Source: CAJCJE01 sp036494465 (lineage in GTDB: Bacteria > Actinomycetota > Actinomycetes > Mycobacteriales > Pseudonocardiaceae). Taken from it: a stretch of DNA of 64,000 nucleotides. This document shows positions 1 to 7,192 of the stretch, in pieces. Made by a program: the position numbers and the translations under genes. The DNA is taken from contig DASXOJ010000181.1 in the NCBI GenBank assembly GCA_036494465.1, positions 1-64,000 of the forward strand, read 5' to 3'. The notes beneath the pieces are model-generated. The model was not told where the DNA came from, made no database searches, and was given only the letters and a program-made list of their open reading frames with translations. Positions within the stretch are counted from its first letter, which is position 1; each line of letters opens with the position of its first letter.

Positions 1-1
1 C

Positions 2-241
2 GCGATCTACGTGGTGTCCGGGCGGCCGTCGTTCGTGTTCGCGGACGGCGAAACGGAAGTCCGGATCGACACCGAGCCCGGCGACTACGTGTTCGTGCCG
101 CCGTACGTGCCGCACCGGGAGGAGAACCCGACCGGTGAGCCGGCGGTCGTGGTGATCGCGCGCAGCAGCCAGGAGGGCGTCGTGGTGAACCTGCCGAGCC
201 TGTGGACGCCGGTCGAGCACCCGCGTCCTGCCGGAGGCTGA
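2..241 (+). CDS. Cupin-domain protein, C-terminal part (starts before window)
   Basis: The reading frame is open from base 2 and ends at a TGA at 239-241, so only the last 79 residues are present. They read as the second half of a small beta-barrel cupin: a strand with GDYVFVPPYVPHRE, typical of cupin motif 2 (G-D-x-x-x-x-P-x-x-x-x-H), followed by a strand ending in VVVIARSSQEGVVV. Cupins of this size bind one metal ion and act as isomerases, dioxygenases or small-molecule sensors. The substrate cannot be told from this fragment. Confidence 0.75.
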   Translation, partial: AIYVVSGRPSFVFADGETEVRIDTEPGDYVFVPPYVPHREENPTGEPAVVVIARSSQEGVVVNLPSLWTPVEHPRPAGG

Positions 242-377
242 CGAACAGTCGTCGGCGCGAGCCCGCCGCGTGCGTGACCGCGTCCACCACCGGCGTGAAG
301 TCTTGTCGAAAGCTGGGCCGGGTTCACCCACCTCGGCCGCTGACGGATGGATTTCTGTCAAAACCAATAAGTGGACA

Positions 378-389
378 TGGTCCAGACCA
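378..389 (+). promoter_or_regulatory. DasR-like operator upstream of chitinase
   Basis: TGGTCCAGACCA differs at one base from TGGTCTAGACCA, the core of the DasR responsive element that controls chitin and N-acetylglucosamine genes in streptomycetes. It lies 40 bp before the chitinase start. A second dyad, CAGACC-CC-GGTCTG at 404-417, sits between it and the ribosome binding site. DasR control of this gene is inferred from the site and the product together. Confidence 0.7.
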
Positions 390-429
390 TCCGGTTCCAT
401 TGACAGACCCCGGTCTGAAGGAGTCGGAC

Positions 430-1479
430 ATGGCTCGACGACTTGCCGCCCTGTTGGGCATCAGCTGCGCGATGGTCGGTGTGCTCCTCGCACCGCTCAC
501 CTCATCGGCGACACCGAGCGCGGACACCTGCGCGGTGAAGTCGAAACCGGCAGGTGAGGTGCTCCAGGGTTACTGGGAGAACTGGGACGGCGCCAAGAAC
601 GGCGTGCACCCGGGCCTCGGCTGGATCCCGATCACCGACTCGCGGATCGCCCAGCACGGCTACAACGTGCTCAACGCCGCGTTCCCGGTCATCGATTCGG
701 ACGGCACCGTGTTGTGGCAGAACGGCATGGACACCAACGTGCAGGTGCCCACCCCGGCCGAGATGTGCCAGGCGAAGGCGGCCGGTGCGACCGTGCTGAT
801 GTCGATCGGCGGTGCCGCGGCCGGTATCGACCTCAGTTCCAGCGCGGTCGCGAACAAGGTCGTGTCGACGCTGGTGCCGATCCTCAAGCAGTACAACTTC
901 GACGGCATCGACATCGACCTGGAGACCGGGCTCACCGACAGCGGCAACATCAACACGCTGTCGGCGTCGCAGACCAACCTGATCCACATCATCGACGGCG
1001 TGCTCGCCCAGATGCCGTCGAACTTCGGGCTCACCATGGCGCCGGAGACCGCGTACGTGACCGGCGGCAGCATCACCTACGGCTCGATCTGGGGCGCCTA
1101 CCTGCCGATCATCAAGAAATACCTGGACAACGGCCGACTGTGGTGGCTGAACATGCAGTACTACAACGGAAGCATGTACGGCTGCTCCGGCGACTCCTAC
1201 GAGGCGGGCACGGTGCAGGGCTTCACCGCGCAGACCGACTGCCTGAACAAGGGCCTGACCGTGCAGGGCACCACGATCAAGATCCCGTACAACAAGCAGG
1301 TGCCGGGTCTGCCCGCGCAGCCGGGCGCTGGCGGCGGGTACATGTCGACCGGTCTGGTCAGCCAGGCGTGGAATCACTACGGAAACGGGCTGAAGGGCCT
1401 GATGACCTGGTCGGTCAACTGGGACGGTTCGCTCGGTTGGACGTTCGGCAACAACGTCAAGTCGTTGCAGGGCCGGTGA
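430..1479 (+). CDS. Secreted family 18 chitinase
   Basis: An extracellular endochitinase that hydrolyses beta-1,4 bonds of chitin by substrate-assisted catalysis. The ATG at 430 follows AAGGAG with 6-nt spacing and gives a 349-residue protein; the frame is open further upstream, but that part lacks protein-like sequence. Residues 1-28 form a signal peptide with a hydrophobic core (LLGISCAMVGVLL) and cleavage probably near SSATPSA. The GH18 barrel follows directly: SIGG near 125-128 and the catalytic motif DGIDIDLE at 158-165 with acid/base E165. There is no carbohydrate-binding module or fibronectin domain, so it is a single-domain enzyme. The DasR-like site upstream fits induction by chitin-derived aminosugars. 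Confidence 0.93.
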   Translation: MARRLAALLGISCAMVGVLLAPLTSSATPSADTCAVKSKPAGEVLQGYWENWDGAKNGVHPGLGWIPITDSRIAQHGYNVLNAAFPVIDSDGTVLWQNGMDTNVQVPTPAEMCQAKAAGATVLMSIGGAAAGIDLSSSAVANKVVSTLVPILKQYNFDGIDIDLETGLTDSGNINTLSASQTNLIHIIDGVLAQMPSNFGLTMAPETAYVTGGSITYGSIWGAYLPIIKKYLDNGRLWWLNMQYYNGSMYGCSGDSYEAGTVQGFTAQTDCLNKGLTVQGTTIKIPYNKQVPGLPAQPGAGGGYMSTGLVSQAWNHYGNGLKGLMTWSVNWDGSLGWTFGNNVKSLQGR

Positions 1480-1516
1480 GCTCGACGTTCTCGCCGACCC
1501 GGATGGTTCGTCCCGC

Positions 1517-2047
1517 TCAGTCGCCCTTACCGCCGTGACACGTCTTGGGCGGGGTGAACATCGGGGTCTTGTCGACCGGTTCGTTCTTGGGCGGGTTCAG
1601 CACTACCGTGTCGTGCGTCGTCCACTGGTCCTCGCAGTCCAGCAGTGCGGTCTTCTCGGGATCGTGGGTCGAGTTCGCGTCACCGCCCATCCACAGGTCG
1701 ACGTGGTGCTTGGCGGCGGGCGTGCATTCGTCGCCGCACTCGGAGTCCTCGTGGATGAAGTACTTCTTCAGGAACGGGACGTAGATCCGCTGGCACCAGG
1801 GCCCGTTGTCATCGCCCTGCGCGAAGGTGACCGGGTCGGCGTAGGTGCCGGCGCCACCGGCCTGCTTGTGCAGGCAGCCGTGGGTGATGGCACGGCCGGG
1901 CGGGTTGTTGTCGGTGTAGCCGTAGAAGGTGACGTAGTCCCGGGTCGACGTCGCGGTGCTCGCCGAGGCGATGCCCGTGGTCAGCGATCCGCCCGCCACC
2001 AGCAACGCCACGACGACCGCGGCCGAGGAGCCTGCACGCTTGATCAT
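1517..2047 (-). CDS. Small secreted protein of unknown function
   Basis: A 176-residue protein from the ATG at 2047 (MIKRAGSSAAVVVALLVAGG). The 22 codons upstream in frame contain no signal-like sequence, so this start is preferred. Residues 1-30 form a signal peptide with cleavage likely after GIASAS. The mature part is rich in Cys, Asp and Pro, begins YVTFYGYTDNNPPGRAI and contains TYADPVTFA and PFLKKYFIHEDSECGDEC. This pattern resembles small secreted proteins of actinomycetes and fungi that are thought to adopt an RlpA-like double-psi barrel; that fold is my inference. It converges with the chitinase 37 bp away, so a role on cell-wall or chitinous material is possible but unproven. Confidence 0.75.
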   Translation of the reverse strand: MIKRAGSSAAVVVALLVAGGSLTTGIASASTATSTRDYVTFYGYTDNNPPGRAITHGCLHKQAGGAGTYADPVTFAQGDDNGPWCQRIYVPFLKKYFIHEDSECGDECTPAAKHHVDLWMGGDANSTHDPEKTALLDCEDQWTTHDTVVLNPPKNEPVDKTPMFTPPKTCHGGKGD

Positions 2048-2069
2048 GGTCCGGCACGGTAACGACGAT

Positions 2070-2089
2070 CTCCGGGACCGGTCCCGGAG
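2070..2089. promoter_or_regulatory. Perfect 20-bp palindrome upstream of the secreted-protein gene
   Basis: CTCCGGGACCGGTCCCGGAG reads the same on both strands and lies 23-42 bp before the start of the leftward gene ending at 1517. It could be an operator or a hairpin in the 5' untranslated region. No regulator is adjacent. Confidence 0.45.
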
Positions 2090-2183
2090 GACGGACCGGC
2101 TCTCAGTTGGCACCGGTAACGCTTCAGCCTGACCTCATCCGCACGGTTGCGGCATCGCCGGTAGGGCACCGAAAACCAAGGGG

Positions 2184-2216
2184 GCGCCTCGGCCCGCGCA
2201 GGGTGGGCCGAGGTGC
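2184..2216. terminator. GC-rich hairpin followed by a short T run
   Basis: Arms GCGCCTCGGCCC (2184-2195) and GGGCCGAGGTGC (2205-2216) pair over 12 positions with one G-T wobble and a 9-nt loop, followed by GTTT. The form is that of a rho-independent terminator. It sits immediately before the glutamate-mutase remnant, which suggests that a deletion brought the remnant up against the end of another transcription unit. Confidence 0.45.
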
Positions 2217-3094
2217 GTTTCGGGTCAGTTCAGTGGGCGGCCATGCGCTCGCGGAGGCTGCGCGGCCGGCATCACCTCCTTCGAGGGCGGCGGGATCGGC
2301 TACAACCCTGCCGTACTGCAAGGACGTGCCGCTGCGCGATTCGCTGGAGTCGTGGCGCGAGATCGACGAGACGTGCGGCGAGCTGGCGGCCCAGGGCGTC
2401 ACCGTCGACCGCGAACTGTTCGGCACGCTCAGGGCTGTCCTGATGCCACCGTCGATCAGCCTGGCGTGCGTGCTGCTGGAGGCGCGGCTGGCCACGGACG
2501 CGGGCGTGCGGTGCCTGTCGATCGCGTATCCGCAGGGCGGCGAGATCTACCAGGACGTGGCCGCGTTGCGCGCGATCACCGCGCTCGCGAAGCGTTACCT
2601 GCCAACCAACGTCGAGGTCTATCCGGTGTTGCACGAGTTCATGGGCGTGTTCCCGGATTGCCCGAACTGTGCTGAGGCGCTGATCCTGCACGGCGCGCTG
2701 ACCGCGCGGCTGGGCGGCGCGGCGAAGGTGATCAACAAGACCGTGCAGGAAGCCAGCGGGATCCCGAGCGCGGCGGTGAACGCGCGCGGCATCCGGTGCG
2801 CGCAGCTGGGGCTCTCGCCGTTGCTGGAGTTCATCGAGCTCGACGAGGCGCTGATCGCCGAGGAATCCGCGTGGATCCAGCGCGAGGTCACCGAACTCGT
2901 CGACCCGGTGCTGGAGACCGGTGATCCGATCTCGCGGGTCGTGACGGCGTTCGCCTGCGGGGAGCTGGATGTGCCGTTCAGCGCGAGCGTGCACGCGAAA
3001 TCGGCGGTCGTGCCCGGCCGGGACGGTCAGAACACGCAGCAGCACCGCGGGCCCGGTTCCGCCGTGCCGGATGCCCGCGACGCCGGGTCAGTAA
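2215..3094 (+). pseudogene. Glutamate mutase epsilon-like (methylaspartate mutase) pseudogene
   Basis: The translation from about 2230 to 3040 matches the large subunit of B12-dependent glutamate mutase: GGHALAEAAR, LPYCKDVPLRDSLESW, TVDRELFGTLRAVLMPPS, a family-like GGEIYQDVAALRAI, and HEFMGVFPDCPN. The N-terminal half of a normal protein of about 480 residues is missing. Between 2266 and 2307 the family motif (AGITSFEGGGIGYN) appears only in another frame: one base is lost near 2265 and one C gained in CCC at 2306-2308, so the net frame is restored around about 14 scrambled residues. After GRDGQ (about 3030) the family C-terminus is lost; one frame stops at 3092-3094. No small subunit (mutS/glmA) is nearby. 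Almost certainly non-functional. Confidence 0.75.
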
Positions 3095-4611
3095 CCGGCT
3101 GCCTGCTTGAGGTAGGCGATCGGGGCGGCGTAGGTGCCGTTCGGGCCGGAGTGGCCGCCGACGATGGTGGTGACGTCGAGGCCGAGTTGGCCGATGGCGT
3201 CGTAGAGCTGCGTGGCGAGCCTGCCGCGCTGGTCGCCGGAGCGCGGCAGGGCCGGGGTGGGGTTCCACAGGTCGGAATTGAAGACGAGCTGCCCGTCGCT
3301 GACGTAGACGATGAGCATGTCATCGGCGTGGTCGCTGGTGATGTGGTGGATTTCGACGGTGCCGCCGTGCGCGGTGGGCAGTACGAGCCGCTCGTCGATG
3401 CCTTTCACGGTGACGGTCAGCGGCACGCCGGCCAGGCGGTCCGGGTCGGTGCCGTGACCGCTGCGCAGGATGTCCTCGAAGAACGCCACGGTGGGGGTGC
3501 CGACGTGCACGGTCAGGTCGCCGTCGGCGGCGAACTCGCGGATGCCGCCGATGTGGTCGTAGTGGAAGTGGGTGCCGACCAGCTCGCGCAGCGGCTTGTC
3601 CGGGAACGCGGCTTTGACCTGGGCGAGCGCGGCGCGGCTGTAGTCGTCGTAGAGCGGTGATTCGACGGCGAGCAGCCGGTCGGGCAGTTCGACGATCATC
3701 GTGTTGTGGCTGGGCCCGAGCACCAGTTTGACGCCCGGCGCGAGGCCGGCGGGCGCCGGGGTGAGCGGGCGGGTTTGCAGGTCGTAGTAGAACCGGACGC
3801 CCGCGTACACGTAGTTCATGATCCACTCGGTGGAGTAGAGCGCGTAGGCGGCCTGTTCCAGGGTGGCGTCGGCGACGGGTCCGTCGAAGTGGCCGAAGGT
3901 GTCGGGATCGGCGGCCGGGCGGACGGTGATCTCGCTGCGGGTTTCGCTGTGCACCGCGAGCCCGTTGATGGTGATGTCGACGCGGAAGGGCAGGCGCAGC
4001 TCGCCGACCGGCCGGATGTCGTCGAAGGCGACCCGGACCAGGGCGTCGCCGATCGGTGAGTGTTCCTCGACGAGTTCGACGGCGAGCGGCCGGCCGGTCG
4101 CGGTGTCGGTGTGCAGGTGGATGGGCGGGCGGCCGAATTCGCGCAGGGTGAGCACGGTGGTGGCACGGCCCTGGTGGGGTTCGCCTGCTTCGGCGGTGAC
4201 GTCGGCGCCGGGGGCGAGGAGTTTGCGGGCGAGCCGCAGCGGCGAGGTGAGGTCGAGGTGGCGTAGCCGGGTGGCGACGCGCCAGGACGGGATGTCCATA
4301 TCGACCGGGCGCGGATCGAACATGAAGTCGATGCCGGTGACGTGGCCGCGACTGCCGTTGCCGATCTCCAGGTAGTCGAGGTCGGCGGGCACCAGGTAGG
4401 TCTTGGCCTGGTGCGCGAGCCGGTAGCGGGGCCCGTCGACGTCGGCTTCGACGGTGGCGGCGAAGTCGGAGACGAGTTCGGGCCGGGTGGGGTCGGTACC
4501 CCAGCCGGGGTGACGCCGCCAGCCGGTCGCGACGGTTTTCTCGACGCCTGCGCCGGTCACGGCCTCGGTGCCGCCCAGCGCGGTGATCAGTGCTTCGACA
4601 GATGAGTTCAT
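3088..4611 (-). CDS. Metallo-beta-lactamase-fold hydrolase with large N-terminal domain
   Basis: A 507-residue protein from the ATG at 4611. The frame is open further upstream, but that region is the LysR gene on the other strand. The C-terminal half is a metallo-beta-lactamase fold: THFHYDHIGG gives the metal-binding HxHxDH, then HHITSDHADDMLIVYV supplies a later His, with VGGHSGPNG near the end. The N-terminal ~280 residues (beta-rich, with FMFDPRPVDMDIPSWR) have no obvious named domain. Such two-part proteins are annotated only as MBL-fold metallo-hydrolases; the substrate is unknown. It is divergent from a LysR regulator 58 bp away, which probably controls it. Its 3' end overlaps the mutase remnant by a few bases. 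Confidence 0.85.
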   Translation of the reverse strand: MNSSVEALITALGGTEAVTGAGVEKTVATGWRRHPGWGTDPTRPELVSDFAATVEADVDGPRYRLAHQAKTYLVPADLDYLEIGNGSRGHVTGIDFMFDPRPVDMDIPSWRVATRLRHLDLTSPLRLARKLLAPGADVTAEAGEPHQGRATTVLTLREFGRPPIHLHTDTATGRPLAVELVEEHSPIGDALVRVAFDDIRPVGELRLPFRVDITINGLAVHSETRSEITVRPAADPDTFGHFDGPVADATLEQAAYALYSTEWIMNYVYAGVRFYYDLQTRPLTPAPAGLAPGVKLVLGPSHNTMIVELPDRLLAVESPLYDDYSRAALAQVKAAFPDKPLRELVGTHFHYDHIGGIREFAADGDLTVHVGTPTVAFFEDILRSGHGTDPDRLAGVPLTVTVKGIDERLVLPTAHGGTVEIHHITSDHADDMLIVYVSDGQLVFNSDLWNPTPALPRSGDQRGRLATQLYDAIGQLGLDVTTIVGGHSGPNGTYAAPIAYLKQAAGY

Positions 4612-4618
4612 GCATGAA
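4607..4618. promoter_or_regulatory. Palindrome over the MBL-gene start codon
   Basis: TTCATGCATGAA is a perfect 12-bp palindrome containing the start codon of the leftward hydrolase gene (4609-4611). It shares the ATGCAT core with the inverted repeat at 4648-4675, so both are candidate sites for the adjacent LysR regulator. Confidence 0.5.
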
Positions 4619-4647
4619 GGATCAGCCGGGGGCCGGTTCGGCGTCCA

Positions 4648-4675
4648 ATGCATGTTCGGAACACATAACATGCAT
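4648..4675. promoter_or_regulatory. Inverted repeat over the lysR start codon
   Basis: Perfect 9-bp arms ATGCATGTT (4648-4656) and AACATGCAT (4667-4675) are separated by 10 bp. The right arm contains the ATG at 4670. LysR-type regulators bind dyads of this size between divergent genes; autoregulation is inferred. Confidence 0.55.
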
Positions 4676-5593
4676 GGCGTGCAACTCGAAGCGGTGGACC
4701 TGAACCTGCTCAAGGCGCTGGAGATCCTGCTCGACGAGCGGCATCTCACCCGGGCGTCGGTGCGCGCCCACCTGAGCCAGTCGGCGATGAGCCGCACGCT
4801 GACCAGGCTGCGCGGCACGTTCGACGACGAGCTGCTGGTGCGCACGCCGCACGGCTACGAGCTGACCCCACGTGCCAGGACGATCCAGCGCGACCTGGCG
4901 TTCGTGCTGCCGCGGTTGCGGTCGCTGCTGCGCGGCGCCGAGTTCCTACCGGCCACCGCGACCGACACGGTCCGGGTCGACCTCTCGGATTATGTGACCA
5001 CGATCCTGGGCGCGGCGCTGTTCCCCCGGGTCTTCCAGGCGGCGCCGGGCATCTCGGTGCACGCCGAGCACTTGCGCCCGACCTCGTTCGAGGACCTGGA
5101 GCACGGCCGGACCGATCTGGTGCTGACCCCGGTCCGGCCGCCGACGCCGCTGCGCTGGCGGGCGCTGTTCGAGGAGCGGCTGGTGTGCGTGCTCTCCCGC
5201 GATCATCCGGTGACCTCGGCGCGGCTGAGCGTGGCCGAGCTGGCGCGCTATCCGCATGCCAGCGTGGTGGTACTGGGGACCGAACGGATGCTGGTGGAGA
5301 CCCGGCTGGCGACGTTGGGCATCCCGCCCCGGCCGGGGTTGCGGGTGCCCTCGTTCACCGCGCCGCTGACCGCGATCCCGGGCACCGAGCTGATCGCGGT
5401 GCTGCCCAGCAGGCTGCTCTCGGGCAGGTCCGATCCGGGGTTGCGGGTGGCGGCGGCGCCGGTGGAGTTCGAGGAGTTCGGGTACGGGATGAGCTGGCAT
5501 CCGCGCCTGGACGCCGACCCGTTGCACGGGTGGTTCCGCAACCTGGTGCTGGACGCGTGCCTCGACCTCCCCGACCTCGATCACGCACAGTAA
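4670..5593 (+). CDS. LysR-family transcriptional regulator
   Basis: A 307-residue regulator. Residues 8-66 carry the N-terminal winged helix-turn-helix (DLNLLKALEILLDERHLT, then LSQSAMSRTLTRLR), followed by an effector domain with PFAM-type features (DLVLTPVRPP, LVCVLSRDHPV). The start is taken at ATG 4670; GTG 4679 is an alternative that would free the inverted repeat from coding sequence. It is divergent from the MBL-fold hydrolase, the usual arrangement for a LysR regulator and its target, and probably activates that gene in response to its substrate. Confidence 0.88.
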   Translation: MHGVQLEAVDLNLLKALEILLDERHLTRASVRAHLSQSAMSRTLTRLRGTFDDELLVRTPHGYELTPRARTIQRDLAFVLPRLRSLLRGAEFLPATATDTVRVDLSDYVTTILGAALFPRVFQAAPGISVHAEHLRPTSFEDLEHGRTDLVLTPVRPPTPLRWRALFEERLVCVLSRDHPVTSARLSVAELARYPHASVVVLGTERMLVETRLATLGIPPRPGLRVPSFTAPLTAIPGTELIAVLPSRLLSGRSDPGLRVAAAPVEFEEFGYGMSWHPRLDADPLHGWFRNLVLDACLDLPDLDHAQ

Positions 5594-5630
5594 TCGACTT
5601 GTACTGATCGCGACCGCGTTTCGAATCTCC

Positions 5631-5646
5631 TCGAAACATGTTTCGA
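5631..5646. promoter_or_regulatory. Perfect 16-bp palindrome upstream of the luxR-type gene
   Basis: TCGAAACATGTTTCGA is fully symmetric and about 105 bp upstream of the start at 5751. It resembles the actinobacterial LexA box TCGAAC-N4-GTTCGA but differs at the two inner bases (A for C, T for G). It may be a weak SOS box or the site of another regulator. A further TTTCGAA half-site lies at 5619-5625. Confidence 0.45.
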
Positions 5647-5750
5647 TCGACGCCGAAAATGGGTGTCGCGGGAGCGGGTAACCTAGGCTCGCGGTTCGGC
5701 GTCGGCGCGCCGGGTCCACGAATAGAAGTCACCAGCCAGGATGGTTTGCC

Positions 5751-6536
5751 TTGTCTCTCCTGCCAACACCGGCTTTCACCAGCAATACCGAGTTGTCACC
5801 GCGGGACTGTCAACGCCTGGTCAACGTGCTGGACGCGGTGTCCGGCGCGGTCGGCGACGACTCATTCTTCACTCGGCTCCAGGACAGTCTTGGCTCCCAT
5901 TTCGGGTGGGCCGATGGTTTGGTCGTCGACATCCCGACTGAATGTGGACCATTTCCCGAACCCGCTGATTGCATGGATCATTTTCACAGCAGCAATCGGC
6001 CGTCGAGCTTTCTCGACGAATACGTCGGCCGCTGGTACGCGAACAATCCGTTCAAGACCGACGGCGCCCTGACCACGCTGGGCCAGCGTGGTCAGCTGAC
6101 GCTGAGCGAGGCGCGCCCGTACGCCACCGACCGCCAGTGGGACTTCGTCGAACGCTACCTGGGCCGCCACGGCGTGAGCGACCTGCTGGAGGGCGTGATC
6201 GACGCGGACGGCGAGGGTTCCGCGCTGGTGCTGGTGTACGCCGAAGGCGACAACGACCTGGGGCCGCGCGAACGCGCGATCATGCGCCGCCTGACCCGCT
6301 ACCTCGGTCCCTGGGTGCGTAACCACCTGGCCACCACCCGGGTGAGCAGGGAGCACGCGCTGCTCAGCGTGCGCGAACGCGAGGCGGCCGAACTGGCCGC
6401 GCGGGGCCTGAGCAACCGGGAGATCGCGCGGGCGCTGCACATCAGCACCGAGACGGTGAAGAAACACCTGACCAAGGCGATGGCCAAGACGCGGTCCGCG
6501 AGCCGCACCCAGCTCGCCATGCGTTTCCAGCGCTGA
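5751..6536 (+). CDS. LuxR-type helix-turn-helix regulator
   Basis: A 261-residue protein from TTG 5751. The first ~190 residues form an autoinducer-binding/GAF-like sensory region of no certain family. The C-terminal 60 residues are a clear LuxR/FixJ DNA-binding domain (LSVREREAAELAARGLSNRE, then ALHISTETVKKHLTKAMAK). It is not a response regulator, since there is no receiver domain with a phospho-Asp. It has no co-directional neighbours, so its targets are unknown. The start codon is uncertain because no strong ribosome binding site precedes it. Confidence 0.82.
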   Translation: MSLLPTPAFTSNTELSPRDCQRLVNVLDAVSGAVGDDSFFTRLQDSLGSHFGWADGLVVDIPTECGPFPEPADCMDHFHSSNRPSSFLDEYVGRWYANNPFKTDGALTTLGQRGQLTLSEARPYATDRQWDFVERYLGRHGVSDLLEGVIDADGEGSALVLVYAEGDNDLGPRERAIMRRLTRYLGPWVRNHLATTRVSREHALLSVREREAAELAARGLSNREIARALHISTETVKKHLTKAMAKTRSASRTQLAMRFQR

Positions 6537-7192
6537 GCGGGTGCGGCGGATCGCATCGGGCCGATCGGCGGGCCAGACCCCTCAGCAGCCCCGTCGACAG
6601 TCCCCTGTGGACTCGCCAGTTCAGGTGAGGCGCTGGTATCCCTGCCCAGCAATGACCACCACGTCCGACTCGCCCACGGTCGACGGAGCGTGCGCGTCCC
6701 AGCCGAATCCGGCCGCACCCCGAATCTGCGGATCGAGATCGAATTCACTCACCACACCAGACTGCAAGCTCCGATGATCTCTGGCAATAGCACGAAGGTG
6801 CCATTTACTCCCGATCACTGACCGTTAGGGTCAAAGAACCCGCTGGTGGCGGGCTTGCTGGCAGGACTGGCTGCTCGCCGCGATCCCCAGGAACACGCGG
6901 CACGCCGCGTTCCAGCGGCACCGCGACGCGATCATGAACCTCGGCCCGGACCACCGGTGGCGCGGCCTGGCCCGCTTTCCCGGCGGTGATCTGCTGCTGG
7001 CGAGCTGGCAGCGGCGCGCACCCGACGTCGCCGCCTATGGCTCGGCGGTGCGGGCCCGCGTCGCCGACGGCGAGCTCGACTCGCCGACGCCCGTGTGTCC
7101 GCCGGGAACGGATGGCGCGTAACTCCGGTCGGCCTGCTAGCGGCTACCTCGACGCGATCCAGTCCCGGCTGCGCCGGTCCGGCACGGGATGT
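6537..7192. other. 656-bp region without a confident gene
   Basis: Between the LuxR-type regulator and the acyl-CoA dehydrogenase no gene of convincing length is visible. The stretch holds the leftward 44-residue frame at 6621-6755 and, from 6829 to 7122 on the plus strand, an open frame with protein-like composition (AAIPRNTRHAAFQRHRDA, HRWRGLARFPGGDLLLASW). The latter lacks a proper start and looks like the end of a decayed gene. I could not assign it to a family. Confidence 0.4.
6621..6755 (-). CDS. Possible small peptide with FxLD-like leader
   Basis: A 44-residue reading frame from GTG 6755 (VVSEFDLDPQIRGAAGFGWD, ending GQGYQRLT). GGAG stands about 11 nt upstream. The FDLD element is the kind seen in leaders of some actinobacterial lanthipeptide precursors, but the rest has no Cys and few Ser or Thr, and no modification enzyme is nearby. 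It may be a small hypothetical protein or not expressed. Confidence 0.25.
   Translation of the reverse strand: MVSEFDLDPQIRGAAGFGWDAHAPSTVGESDVVVIAGQGYQRLT

Noticed and set aside
400..405. TTGACA before the chitinase as a -35 box
   Set aside because: A promoter with this -35 would start transcription at about the start codon and exclude the good ribosome binding site.
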